From Amphiduros pacificus (taxonomy: Eukaryota; Annelida; Polychaeta; Phyllodocida; Hesionidae), in assembly GCA_949316495.1 (NCBI GenBank), contig OX439003.1, forward strand, positions 51,636,523 through 51,700,522: a DNA stretch of 64,000 nt, written 5' to 3'. Numbering within the stretch: position 1 is the stretch's first letter; each line of letters opens with the position of its first letter. The position numbers and the translations under genes are program-made. The notes under the pieces were generated by a model. It was not told where the DNA came from. It worked only from the letters and a program-made list of their open reading frames with translations, and did not search any database. Shown in pieces: positions 50,701 through 62,483 of this stretch.

Positions 50701-53305
50701 ATATATGCATCATAAGAGCCGCGCAAAAGTGTGTGCACAGTGGGATAGCAGACAGCTTAATTATCACACATTTGCTAGAACAGAGTAGATCAGTGATGAA
50801 AGGAGTAAAGGTTCATAAGGGATGGTAACAAGCAACTCCCACCTCTGTGATTGAGTTTTATAAGTGTAATATTTTATGTGCAGAGTCTGGCTGAGAGGCT
50901 TCATGCAGATAAGCCTGATAAGTATCCAGACAGCAACCATAAGCCAGAGATGGCCATAGCACTCACACAGTTTGAGGGACTCTGTGGATTCAGACCCAAA
51001 CAACAAATTGTAGACTTTATGAAAAGTAAGTCAACTCTGTTAAAAAGATGTTAAAAATTAATGTCATTCCAGTATTATTTTTTTATTGTAAATATGGATT
51101 CTAGTTCTGTTTGTTTTAATAGAGATCATTTCTAAAATATAACTTGCACCTGCCTATCATACAATCTAATCTAGATATTTGGTAGAAATAATTTTTTCAT
51201 TTGAATTATAGTCTTTATTTTGCACTTGACATCTGAATATAAAAAAAATTAAATATGAAACCAAATCAGGCTAAAACTTTGAATGACACATCTAACATTA
51301 TTCAGCTCATGTTTAATCTTTTTTAATAAACTACAAAATTGTAATATTTTCCAGATAAATATTCACACTTAAGAGTTCTAAATGTTGGGAAGTAATTTTC
51401 ACTCATTTCTTATTGTGATATTTATGTTTACCAGATGTGCCAGAGTTTGGGAGCATCTTTGGTGAGTCGTTGATTGGTGAGTTGGAGAACTGTGGTGATG
51501 AGAAGAGTGTGGCTGTGGCTGTACAGAAATGCTTCACAGTGCTGATGACATGTGATTCAGCAGTCGTGGAGGAGAAGCTTGCATCTCTCATCAGCAGAAT
51601 CCAAAAATACAGTGAGTTCTCATTTGTCCTGTCTCAAATATATTGAAACCAATAACACATTTTGTATGGTATTTTCTTTCAGAAGTAGCCTTTTTTTGTT
51701 TTTGGATATGTACAGGTTAACCATTTCTTACAGTTTTCCTTGAGACCGAAAAAGTAATGAACACAAATTTTAAAGCCAGCACAAGTAGGATGATATTTTT
51801 TATGTTGAATTTGAATAGAAAGCAGTGGTGAGGACACAAGCAGCAGTCTGGGAGAATTATTTCTTCGCATACATGGCCAGTTCCCGGCAGATGTGGGGTG
51901 CTTTGTTATCTACTTCCTCAATCATATGATCCTACAGCCTGGGGAAGCCATGTTCCTGGAAGCCAACTTACCACATGCTTATTTATCTGGAGGTAAAGTA
52001 TAGACATGATTAAATCATAATGTAATAATCATGTTCATGATTCACTTCTGTTTCAGAACTCAATTATTTATTCTACAACCAAACTAAATTGTCCATTCCA
52101 TTTTTTGGGGGCAATTGTTAGAAATTTAAATCTAAACCAGAACTCATGATCTGTTCCATATTGAGCCTTTTCTTTCATTTACTATCATCTGTAACTTTTG
52201 TGATCATATGATTTTCTGTTATTGACATGTTTTTTTCTCAAAAATTATATATATGCCATTATTTTTTTTTTTGGGGGGGGGGGGGGGGTTGGTGGGGTTA
52301 TGCAATATATATGATAACAATTACTTCAAGCAATATGATTATTGATTTCTCTGGTCTTTTTCAGATTGCATGGAGTGCATGGCTTGTTCAGATAATGTTG
52401 TTCGAGCAGGATTGACCCCTAAATTTAAGGATGTACCAATCCTGTGTTCCATGCTCAACTACACATGTAAAAATGCAAAAGAAAACCTCTTCACTCCTCA
52501 CCCACATCCGCAAGACAAGTGCATCACAGTGTTCAACCCTCCTGTGCCCGACTTTGCTGTGCACAGAATACAGGTGTGTGCAAGAAAAGAGCAGATTATT
52601 TGTATGCTGTAGTGTTGTCAGGAGATGGATTCTATCTTTCCATGAGCATCAGATATTTTTTTAATGATTTTATAAAAAAAATACATTGGAAAAGGGCAGA
52701 TTGTTTTTCACAGGCATTTCCACCTGGAAAATCCAATGCCTCATTCTACTAATCTAAATAGAGCCTTTCTTGACGATTTTTGGAATAAAGCAATGTGGGG
52801 ATGACAGAGTCCGCCCCAATGTTGGGTACATTATTTTGACCAAATTGTCTGTTGTCAAGATGCAAAGTTAATATGTAAAATGATCAGTTATGTCACAAAT
52901 AGCAGGCATTTGCAGGGAATGTTCACAAACATTCTGAAAACAAGCACAACTGCAAGGCCCTAAGCCTATGTTTTGTTTAATGAACCAAGCCTTTTGAATG
53001 AACTTGTCCGCTACCAACCCAAATGAACACATTCAATGTTTTTAGGGTCCATTCTGTCTTTTTATTTTACCCCAGAACCTGTCATATTTTGAAACCTTTT
53101 TCTTTTCTTTTTGTAGTTGGCTGAGGGAAGACACAAAGTTTCAGCAGTGGAGAGTGCTAGCATCATTATTGTGATATCGGGGGAAGCCACTGGTCCCGTT
53201 AATCTTCAGTGTGGAGCCGTTCTCTTTGTGGCAGCCAATCTGGAGCTTGACCTTCAGGTGACCTCTGATGGAATGCTCATGTTTAGGGCATATTGTGATT
53301 TGTAA
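47713..53305 (+). CDS. MPI: Mannose-6-phosphate isomerase (phosphomannose isomerase), 8 exons
   Basis: A cytosolic zinc enzyme interconverting fructose-6-phosphate and mannose-6-phosphate, supplying mannose for N-glycans and GPI anchors. Exons: 47,713-47,728; 49,932-50,059; 50,340-50,537; 50,884-51,025; 51,435-51,611; 51,819-51,992; 52,365-52,573; 53,117-53,305. Phases close to 410 residues (human 423). The metal ligands of type I PMIs are present: Gln109 and His111 in SIQAHPTK, Glu136 in [11 protein letters not shown] and His273 in [12 protein letters not shown]. The catalytic Arg292 lies in [10 protein letters not shown]. Exon 1 codes only five residues plus one base (MIENK|V). It is inferred from its phase, its donor and the human gene, whose first exon likewise encodes MAAPR before the VFPL segment. 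The strong acceptor ttgctttccag at 49,931 argues against starting at the in-frame ATG of 49,886, which would read intron. Confidence 0.95.
48279..48581 (+). CDS. Unrecognised 100-codon ORF in MPI intron 1
   Basis: A complete ORF in a locally GC-richer patch, with a reasonable start context (A at -3). It starts [18 protein letters not shown] and includes [19 protein letters not shown]. No domain, membrane segment or signal peptide is recognised. It could be a nested small gene, an unlinked exon or chance. The nearby sequence could also belong to an upstream ENOX untranslated exon on the other strand. Confidence 0.15.
   Translation: MTCEAQYSAQLQLVQNSFTRYLTELKMSKFHLPVSDSCRSLYIYKFTRQNQLALVSCYTQVDTIALPFCSSIVGNSSGRMKHKRWLWYLIHKHIVIHGNI
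49056..49145 (+). mobile_element. tRNA-derived SINE head
   Basis: Pol III promoter boxes are clear: an A-box-like TGGCACAACTGG at 49,064-49,075 and a B box GGTTCGATCCC at 49,129-49,139, about 55 bp apart. This spacing suits a tRNA with a long variable arm. The sequence cannot form a full tRNA with a paired acceptor stem. It continues into non-tRNA sequence (tgtgcggagactttaagtg), as a SINE would, possibly to about 49,200. It sits in MPI intron 1. Confidence 0.7.
52262..52301 (+). repeat. Poly-T / poly-G tract in an MPI intron
   Basis: Eleven T are followed by sixteen G, then TTGGTGGGG, a low-complexity tract with potential to form a G-quadruplex. It lies in the intron before the 52,365 exon. 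Exact lengths may be affected by sequencing slippage. Confidence 0.8.
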
Positions 53306-54627
53306 TATTTCAAGGCTAAATTCATGTGGGAGCTTGCTATTACATTAAATTAAGTAATTTCCTCTGAGGAAGCTATTCTGGGAAAAGTCTTTGCACTGGT
53401 GCTATCATGGATTGGCAATAAGCTTAATAAATTATTATCTATTCTCTTTTATATTTTAAATTATATTGCAATCTGAGATTGCTGAGAGATGGTTAGAGCC
53501 TGTCCCAATAATAATCTTTTTCCAACAATTTTGATTTTTAAACTCCAATGTGGCGATTTCCAATAAATAGTCATGTAGTGCTATTGAATAGCACCAGTTT
53601 ACTTTACAAGTTATTTTTAAAAACAACTCTGATAGTTGGGTATGTGGATATTAATATAAAAATCCACATATTTAGATCAGTGGTCCAGAAACAGAAATGT
53701 ATATCAAAATTATCATCAATTAATTGCTTTTCAATTCATGTTTAGTTCTCTTTGTTTTATCTTGGGACAAAGATTTTGTTCAAAAATATTTCACTGCGTC
53801 TGAGTGAGCTTAAAGAATAGTACAGCTGTTTCAAAACTTTCTTCTAGTCTCATCTGTTTTGCTTTTCCTCTCGGTTAAAACTTTTCTTGTGTCATATTGT
53901 TTTTTTTAAATTGATATTTGATACTATTTAAAATTTTTTTAATCCAAAAATAAACTTGTGACAGTGCAAATATTAACAGGGTGTCCATCAAAGTTTACAG
54001 GAATACCAAATGTTACTGCAAATATACAGAGTAAATAAACCAAAAATATAGGTAAATTTTATGAAAAAATGCAAATTGTCATCCAACTTTTGTTTTAACA
54101 GATCACATTAATTTATTTGTAAAAAAAAAACTCTCCCAAATTAAAGATAATTGATTCAGGAATGTCTGTAAATGCTACAAATATTTTGACAAAAAGATTC
54201 CTGATCTTAGTTATTTCCCCCAATATATAAGAATATATAGACATTTTGTGGAAAGTATTGGTAGAATTGCTGGGCATCCTGTAAATATTTGTAATTTACT
54301 CTGAATAAACTAGTACTGGACTTGACAGATATCAAGAGCCTTTGTAAAGCTTTAAGCTGACCTGACAAATATTTGGTGACTGGAATAGACCTTCCCGTTT
54401 CTGATTACAGCATATTGTATCCTTTTATTGTCACTGATCATGTTAATAAAGAACATGCATATGCAAGTGATTCTGAATACCGGAAGATTCCTATGTAAAA
54501 ATGTTGGTATCAGACACAAATAGGTAAAATGTTTGTAATATGTTAACATAGGTTTAATGTTAAATGTATGTCTAAAAATTGGTTTAGAGAGTCACAAATA
54601 TAAAACATAGGCATCAGAGATGCATCA
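53306..54627. other. MPI 3' UTR and intergenic, no gene seen
   Basis: AT-rich sequence after the MPI stop; only short ORFs. Confidence 0.5.
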
Positions 54628-56505
54628 ACCCTCAGCCCTGGTAATTCATTGCACAACATTCGCTCCACACAATATTTGTGAACAAAACGTCACTGCACCA
54701 AGGCAAATTGATGCAGGGGTAAAAAACCCATAAAATCTATTTCCTTTATTACTTTAGGTGTGTCAAGTATCATGAAACTGTCATCATTTACTCTAGAATT
54801 ATTGATATGGGCCTGTGACCTTGAAAAGCAGGTTAAGGTCACCGTCCATCAAACTCATCTGGAGTCTTCCCAGATTCTTATGTGTGTCAATTTTCATGAA
54901 ACTGCCATCATTTGTTCTTAAGTTATCACGATGACAAGGATGATTTCACATAATTGTCCCTGCGACCTTGAAATCAGGTGAAGGTCATGTTCCATCAAGA
55001 GAAGTCTGAGGTCTTCACCAGATGCTTGTGTGTGTCAAATCTCATAAAGCTGCCATCATTCGTTCTTGAGTTATTGCGATTCTTGGGATTTCACATAATT
55101 GTCCCTGTGACCTTGAAAAATAGGTCAAGGTCGCCGTCCACCGAACTAGTCTGAGGTTTTCACCAGATGCTTATGCGTGTAAAGTTTCATGAAGCTGCCA
55201 TCATTTGTTCTTGAGTTATCACGATGACAAGGATGATTTCACATAATTATCCCTGTGACCTTGAAAAGTAGGTGAAGGTCATGTTTCAAAGAAAAAATTC
55301 TGAGGTCTTCACCAGATGCTTGTGTGTGTCAAATCTCATAAAGCTGCCATCATTCGTTTTTGAGTTATTGCGATTCTTGGGATTTCACGTAATTGTCCCT
55401 GTGACCTTGAAAAATAGGTCAAGGTCGCTGTCCACCGAACTAGTCCGAGGTTTTCACCAGATGCTTATGCGTGTAAAGTTTCATGAAGCTGCCATCATTT
55501 GTTCTTAAGTTATCACGATGACAAGGATGATTTCACATAATTGTCCCTTTGACCTTGAAATCAGGTGAAGGTCATGTTCCATCAAGAGAAGTCTGAGGTC
55601 TTCACCAGATGCTTGTGTGTGTCAAATCTCATAAAGCTGCCATCATTCGTTCTTGAGTTATTGCGATTCTTGGGATTTCACATAATTGTCCCTGTGACCT
55701 TGAAAAATAGGTCAAGGTCACCGTCCACCGAACTAGTCCGAGGTTTTCACCAGATGCTTATGCGTGTAAAGTTTCATGAAGCTGCCATCATTTGTTCTTG
55801 AGTTATCACGATGACAAGGATGATTTCACATAATTATCCCTGTGACCTTGAAAAGTAGGTGAAGGTCATGTTTCATAGACAAAATTCTGAGGTCTTCACC
55901 AGATACTTATGTGTGTCAAATCTAATAAAGCTACCATTATTCGTTCTTGAGTTATTGTGATTCTTGGGATTTCACATAATTGTCCCTGTGACCTTGAAAA
56001 ATAGGTCAAGGTCGCCGTCCATCGAACTCATCCGAGGTATTCACCAGATGCATATGTGTGTCAAGTTTCATGAAGCTGCCATCATTTGTTCTCGAGTTAT
56101 CGCGATGACAAGATGATTTCACATAATTGTCCCTGTGACCTTGAAAAGTAGGTGAAGGTCATGTTTCATAGAAAAAAATTCTGAGGTCTTCACCAGATAC
56201 TTATGTGTGTCAAATCTCATAAAGCTACCATTATTCGTTCTTGAGTTATTGTGATTCTTGGGATTTCACATAATTGTTTCTGTGACCTTGAAAAATAGGT
56301 CAAGGTCGCCGTCCATCGAACTCGTCCGAGGTTTTCACCAGATGCATATGTGTGTCAAGTTTCATGAAGCTGCCATCATTTGTTCTTGAGTTATCGCGAT
56401 GACAAGGATGTTCGCTACAGACATACATACATACATACATACATACATACCCACGCCAGGAGTACTGCAATACCCTCAGCCTGATTACATCAGGGGCTGA
56501 GGGTA
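54628..56505. mobile_element. Non-autonomous element with tandem core and 3' hairpin (pearl/HINE-like)
   Basis: The left end is ACCCTCAGCCCTGGTAAT. The right end, on the other strand, reads ACCCTCAGCCCCTGATGTAAT, so the ends are inverted copies. The right end also folds by itself (TACCCTCAGCC..GGCTGAGGGTA, 56,471-56,504). Between them lie a short unique left arm, a tandem core of about eleven units of about 146 bp (54,770-56,410) and a (CATA)n run at 56,419-56,449. Units alternate between two types, giving a 293-bp higher-order period. No ORF of the element is long enough to be a transposase. Left arm, tandem core, tetranucleotide run and 3' hairpin match the plan described for bivalve pearl elements and Helentron-associated elements. 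A foldback DNA element is the alternative. No clear target duplication is seen. Confidence 0.6.
56419..56449. repeat. (CATA)n microsatellite
   Basis: About seven tandem CATA repeats between the tandem core and the hairpin of the surrounding element. Confidence 0.95.
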
Positions 56506-57352
56506 AAAATACTGGAGAAACAACTGTCTTGTTTCTGGGCATGGTAATTTTAACATTTACATGGCTAGGTGACAAAAATGACCTGCAAAACAATCAAGAC
56601 ATCAATTTAATCTTATATTGGTTATGATTGGGGGGGAAATTGCCGATCAACCAAATTTTGATAAATCCTTTATTTCATTTTTAATTATTATAAAATTGAT
56701 GTGATCAAGGGTATAAGTAATTTTAATGATTATAAAATTGATGTGATCAAGGGTATCCAAATATGTTTCAACACAAAACCAAATAATATTATTAATATAT
56801 ATGTAGTTTACAATTGTTGAAAACTTGAAATAAAGAATTTGAAGATCAATTAATCACTTATTATTTAAGTTATTATTTATCACAATTTTGGTCAATGTTT
56901 TCAGATATTCTACCAGTGAACTAATCTCGGTTACCCTAAAGATAAATATAACAAAGTATGAGAAGATGATATTTATATAAAAATAACATTGAGAAGGCTG
57001 TCCACAGTACATCATTTTTATTTTTTCAGAGGACATTTACTGCCAACCTCCAATAAATACACTTATCAAAATTAAACTTTTATGGGATTTTGGAGAAAGA
57101 AATTTCAAGTATCAAATTCAACATATATATATTTTTTTTTTGTGACTATTATTTCATTTGTGTTTGGCAATACCACTACAATAGATGGATATATGTATGG
57201 ATATGTGTTTTGAAATTCTTACAATACAACAGTGATAAGGATGATCACCATCTAACTACTTAATGTGTGAATGAGAAATCTGATTTTGAATGTGCCAAAG
57301 TTGACAAATGTCTCAAATTAAAAAAAATATATATCTACATCATTACCTTTTT
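56506..57352. other. Intergenic and probable RPP38 3' UTR
   Basis: Very AT-rich; no gene seen. A 30-bp phrase (attataaaattgatgtgatcaagggtat) occurs twice in tandem at 56,688-56,757. Confidence 0.5.
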
Positions 57353-60300
57353 TTACCTTTTCCTTTTCTTTCTTTTAGATTTATTTTCGTCTGCTTGAGA
57401 CTTCCCTATTTTAGCTGTCTTATACTGTTGTTTGAATTTTCTCTTCTTATTAACTTTAACTTCACTTTTGTTGTCTTTATTTCCAACTTTAATATCTGCA
57501 CTATCTTCGCTCTCCATCTCTTCATTATCTGATTGAGAAAATGCTATAAAATGCTCCCCATGGAAGCCTTTAATGCTTTTCAAATCTTTTTTGTAAATGT
57601 ATAAATGGCTATAATCTAAGGCAACAGCACTTTTATTTTCATTGTCTTCAGAGCTCATAAAGTCCTCTCTTTTTGGAGAATTGTCCTCCATATCGTTGTC
57701 CTTAATATCACTATTGTCCCTCATATCATTGTCCTTACTATCATTATTGTCCCTCATATCATTGTCCTTACTATCATTATTGTCCCTCATATCATTGTCC
57801 TCCATGTCACTGTCCTCCTCCACTGCTCCATCGTTCTGCAGTAACCAAGGCAACTTTATGGCTGGTGCATGATTAACTGCATAATCCACTATTTCATCAA
57901 ATCCTGTATGTTGAGACTCGTCCCTTTTCTAAAAGAACAAATTCAAATGATTTAAAATTAGTATTAAATATACTTTTCTTAATCCCTTTTGTACTCTTAT
58001 TTTTTTTAAAAATAATTTCATCGGATTAAATTAAATAAAGTTTACCTTAAATGCCAGTGCCACTAGAGAAGTAACTTTGAGGGATGATGCTAAAGATTTG
58101 GCGAGATCAGGAATGGCCAGAGCAGTGCAACCCTTTATGGCAGACAGCTCTATGAGGTGCTGGATGAGAATGGCTGGATTAGCACTCCGGTCTACCAACA
58201 GGAGGCGACACTCTCCATGCTCCAAGCAACGAGTTGCACTCTTCAGGCCTATAGCAAGCTGACTCCTACATGGAAGAATAGAAATGGTTCAATTCTGAAT
58301 TTGATCCTGATAATGGGCAAATAATCTTTGTGTGATCTTTTTTTGACTGAAAAAATCCACATAATGCACAAACTTTGTTCATATGTGCATCTCTGTACGA
58401 TGTAAATCTTGACTTGTTAAAATTAATGAATATACCAGATCAATCTTGGCTACATCACAATATATAAATGATCAACTATCAGAAATTAAATGATTCTATG
58501 GAGTTCAACTTTACAACAAAAGTAAAGCAAGAAATGGAATGAAATCAAGCAATGTTTTACTATATACAGCTTGTTTATGTTGATTTTTTAAACATAAAAT
58601 CCTCCGGAAACACATTACAGAATAAATGTAATAAATTCAATTAAAATAGCACTCAGGGAAGGTACGATTTAGTGTAAACAAATGGCAAGGTCGAGCCAGT
58701 AAAAACTGTTAATATAATGGCATATAAGAACATCCATGTGATGTTAATTGATCAGTAGAAAGTAACAGGTTTCCCCCCCTTTTGGTGGGTCATAAATATG
58801 AACATGTGTAAGAGCATTATAATCTATTCATAAAGTAAATGTTTTTTTATCAGGATTTAAAAATATTTGCACATTTTATTGTATATCTGTAACAATTTGG
58901 ATGGACATCTCCCTGCATTTTGTCATCTGTAATTTAAAACATATGTACCTTAGCTGTTTTTGGTCCTCTGTATCGTTCTCATCTCTGTCATCCTTTGCTG
59001 TTTTTTTCCTAGTCTCTTTGTTTTCCCCCTTGATCCAAGGCAACTTTTTTCTGGCCAATTTGTACTTGCCAAAGGCACTGCATTAAAGAAAAATGTGGTG
59101 AATGCTTGGCAGTAACTCATTATCATGACACTGAATAAAGGCAAACACTTTTTCAAAATAACTTTTATCAAGGAATATTAGACAAATGTTTGAGCTAAAA
59201 AAGACACTGAAATAATTACCTTTTTATTTTTTTGATGATCTCATTTTTCATATCATTGTTTATGCCTGGCCTGTAATAATAAAATGATTGAAAACAATAT
59301 TAAAAGAATTTTCCTTCTGTGTCATTTCTATGTTCTCAACTTTTGTATAATTTTGTCAAGTCAAGCTAACAGAACATCTGCAAATGCAGACAAAAGTATT
59401 CAATATTTATTCTGAGGCAAAGGATACATGTATTTTAATATAATATGCATCATAAGGGGTAAATTAAAGCATTGTCAGCACTCAATGTTAGCTTACAAAA
59501 AATCACAGAGGCAGTCTGGTCAGATTTGACTTGAAAAGAATAGTATGTTTTCATTTCTGTTGAGCTGGGGAAATACATAAGAAGTCCCTGGATCCATAAA
59601 GCACTCTATTGCTAGCTATCATCTGCAAGGAAATACTGTTTGAGTGCAATTTTGGTTCATAAAAAAAATCAAATCACAGGCTCTATTTCACAATGTGAAA
59701 TGAATATTTAGTGCCTTAGTTACAAAAAAATTGCCTTGATATGCAAGTTAAGTGCACACTTATCTGAGATAAGGTCTCATCATTTAACCACTGAAATAAT
59801 GTTGAAACTGATGTAAAATCACAAACAAACAAACAAGACAAACAGATTTTAGTGGGACGCCAATGAAATTTTTGTCTGTAACATCTAGACTACTGTTCGA
59901 CTGAGACAAACTAGAAATTCGAAAAGTGGGGTTGCACATTCTTCCACAGATTTTGACCAATAATTAAATTGAATTGAAAATGATCTACAAATCCAACATA
60001 GCGGCATTCACAAGTCATGAAAAAGTTTTGTTTTAAAGACGATCTTTATATATATTTTTTCCTGTGAGGGTAAATATTCAACAAGATTTCCATTCAACAA
60101 GATTTCCATTCCTACCACTTACCGCTGATTACAGCAACTGAGAAGAGAGGTCCCTAATAGCTTCTGTCAAATCACAGTCTACTTCACCAGCCAAATTTGG
60201 TTCAGGACAAAAATCTATGTGGTGTGATTGAGGGTTACCATATTTTACCTCAATATTAAATCAAAGTGTACTGCCAGAAAGTGCAGACTTTGATTGAGAA

Positions 60301-62328
60301 TGATATATAAAGATAGAAACCTGGAATCATGAGCCAGCTTGTTTTAGTTTGACTGAGCATAACTCCCCTGCCTCTTCAGACAGGACTGAAAGCGTGACCT
60401 TTCCTGCAAGCATTTCCTGCTTGTCATTAATATTCTGATATGAATGACAATCATCAAAATGTGTGTTTAGTGCAAGAGACAAGGGAGGAATGGCAGACAG
60501 CTTAATGATCACACCTTTTGTTGAGAACAAAGGGCCTGCACCAGCAGGTGACCCACAGGTTTATCTGATTTTGAAATTTGCCTAACTGACTGATTACTGA
60601 AAGCTAGTGTTTGGGATAAATTTATATCTTGCAGAATTTTAGAATCAGAATTCGTGCAAAAATGGTGCAATCCTGAAAACTATTCCAGAATGGGCCCTAA
60701 CAGCAGCAAAGTGTATATGACAACATCTCCGTGATCATACCAATCACAGAATAACAGCTGTCTTCAAAGTATGTCATAAAAGGAACAATCTTTGTTTGAA
60801 AAAAAAAACACTTTAATGCAATGATATATATGCCAAAATTAAAATGTTTTTGGAAACAAATGTAAAGGGTGTGTATAAATATGGCAGGGTTCAGAATGCC
60901 CAGAATTGACAGGAATTATGAAAAATATAAGCTAGGAAAGGCTTGATAACCTACGTCCAGAGACCTCTGAGTTGACACGAACAACTAACAGCAATAGGCC
61001 AATGTCTGTGTTGTTTTTTTCCCCATTAAAAAGTACACGCCGGAACTGTACAACATTACTGGAATCAGAACTGCACAACTCCCCTATTTTTGATAACAGA
61101 GATTGGCAGGGGGCCTATGCAAAAATGAATACTTTGACATTTCTCTGCTCTGAAAAGACAATGTTGGGAATGCCTGAAAAATAGGTCCATGAGGCATAAA
61201 GAATAATAATGGTCAAAATATCTTTTATTCGGTAAAATTTGTTTAAGGTAAAGTTTCAGCTTAAACTAATGTTATGTAGTGGCCGGGTGGTCAACTTTTA
61301 TCCTTTGAGGTTGCATTTGGCAGTTGTTGGCATTTTCGACCATACTCAGGTTCGACCGTGGCGTGTTTGACTGTGGGAAAGAACTCTGTCACCGCAGTTC
61401 GACCATGGCTTGAAAAGCAGAGCACTGAAATAGCTCAAAACTAATAAAAATATCCTTCGAGAGGGCTATTCGCAAGGGACCAGATTTCCATCGCTACCAA
61501 TAACTGGCAATTACAGCAGCTAAACTGGAGCGGATCCTGATACCAATAAGTTGTAGCCACGGCCATCGGTGCTTCATCGGCGACAACTGGTCCAGCACGA
61601 GTAGTAATTATCACTGAATACGGGTAAAGTTGGCCCCCAAGTGATGTCAGCCCCAATTACTCTGTAACAGCTCAAAACTCCTGCCCTTAGGCTTACAGAA
61701 GGCTATTTGACCCTGAGGGCATTAGCTAACCCTAGGGACCCTAGGTAGTCGTTAATTTCCTTCCGGTAACTTGATAATCTTGCCATCTAACTCTGGAGTC
61801 TGGGGGCCAACTTCTCTTAGGAGATGTCTCTCAGGGGCCGACTTCTCTTGGGGGCCATTGGGGCTGACTTCACTTGTCACGGATGTATTAAAATTACAGC
61901 CGACGGCAACAGAGACAACAAGAGGTGCTGTTTCATTTTCAAAGCCTTTTGCGCTCTCAAAAAGATTCACACCAAGTTGCTTTCTGACACTTACATGTGC
62001 ATACAAGTCAAATGGTGTGATAAACATCGGAAATCAATGGATAAACTGAACCACAGCTCTGTTGTCGTCCGCTGTACTCACAGTACTGTAGTGTAGTCTG
62101 TAGACAGTCATGCAGTATGGATATGTAGACCTAGCTGTATTATCGCTAGTTTCACATGTTTTCTGTATATTCGACTCATTATATTTGAACATAATCAAAA
62201 CCAGTTTCTCCCTACCATTTTGGTGTAAATGGTGAACATAACATCGATTTTGGTTGCTTAGCAGGTGTAACTTTCTTTCTAATTGTGTTTGCCTTTGCTT
62301 TGAGTACTCGAGCTGGGGAATCGGCCAT
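57353..62328 (-). CDS. RPP38: Ribonuclease P/MRP protein subunit p38, 5 exons
   Basis: RPP38 is an L7Ae/L30e-fold protein that binds kink-turn RNA in the nuclear RNase P and MRP complexes, which process tRNA 5' ends and pre-rRNA. Exons from the 5' end: 62,328-62,216; 59,270-59,220; 59,077-58,949; 58,265-58,046; 57,928-57,353. Phases close to 362 residues; the human protein is 283. The start MADSPARVLKAKANTIRKKV, then SPFTPKW|PGINNDMKNEI, parallels the human NPYIIRW region. QLAIGLKSATRCLE and ILIQHLIELSAIKGCTALAI, ending VTSLVALAFK (about 98-171), form the L7Ae-type domain with the diagnostic LALAFK. FDEIV..IKLPWL follows, as in human. The extra length is an acidic DNDM-rich repeat (210-254) and a Lys-rich tail that resembles a nuclear targeting signal. 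Intron 1 is about 2.9 kb. It is head-to-head with the next gene. Confidence 0.88.
57680..57814 (-). repeat. In-frame 33-bp minisatellite inside RPP38
   Basis: About four copies of a 33-bp unit coding the 11-residue motif DNDMRDNNDSK (variants DNSDIK, DMEDN). It creates a strongly acidic tract that the human protein lacks. Copies are nearly identical at DNA level, so the expansion is recent or is kept uniform. Confidence 0.9.
59271..62215. other. RPP38 intron 1, no further exon seen
   Basis: Unique sequence. The part at 61,255-62,100 is distinctly GC-richer and contains an imperfect inverted repeat (61,631-61,654 versus 61,834-61,857). Minus ORFs at 61,441-61,656 and 61,752-62,027 fit no RPP38 segment, and the phases of the flanking exons already match without them. 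Confidence 0.5.
61631..61857. repeat. Imperfect inverted repeat in RPP38 intron 1
   Basis: TGGCCCCCAAGTGATGTCAG plus CCCC at 61,631-61,654 matches the complement of 61,834-61,857 at about 20 of 24 positions, with a loop of about 180 bp. Related short pieces (gggggccaacttctctt, ggggctgacttcacttg) flank the right arm. Confidence 0.65.
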
Positions 62329-62483
62329 GTTGAAGTCTGGCGCCTGTGATACCGATAGATGTCGCTGTTTCCTGTTGTGGTCGATAAGGAAACAGGGCGG
62401 GTCTGGGAAGCAGAGTCAAAATAAATCGCGGGAAGTGAAGAAAAGCATACTTTTCTCATGTAACAGCTGATATAAAAGAAATT
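62329..62483. promoter_or_regulatory. Short divergent promoter between RPP38 (-) and the RNASEH2B-like gene (+)
   Basis: Only 155 bp separate the two start codons, so both transcripts must begin here or overlap. The RPP38 start codon lies in CAACATGGCCGA, which resembles a YY1 site (AANATGGC), common around start codons of housekeeping genes. No TATA box is apparent for RPP38. A tataaaag lies only 10 bp before the plus-strand ATG, too close to be its TATA box. Confidence 0.55.

Noticed and set aside
57642-57872. Leu/Ser-rich plus ORF
   Set aside because: Antisense shadow of the RPP38 acidic repeat.
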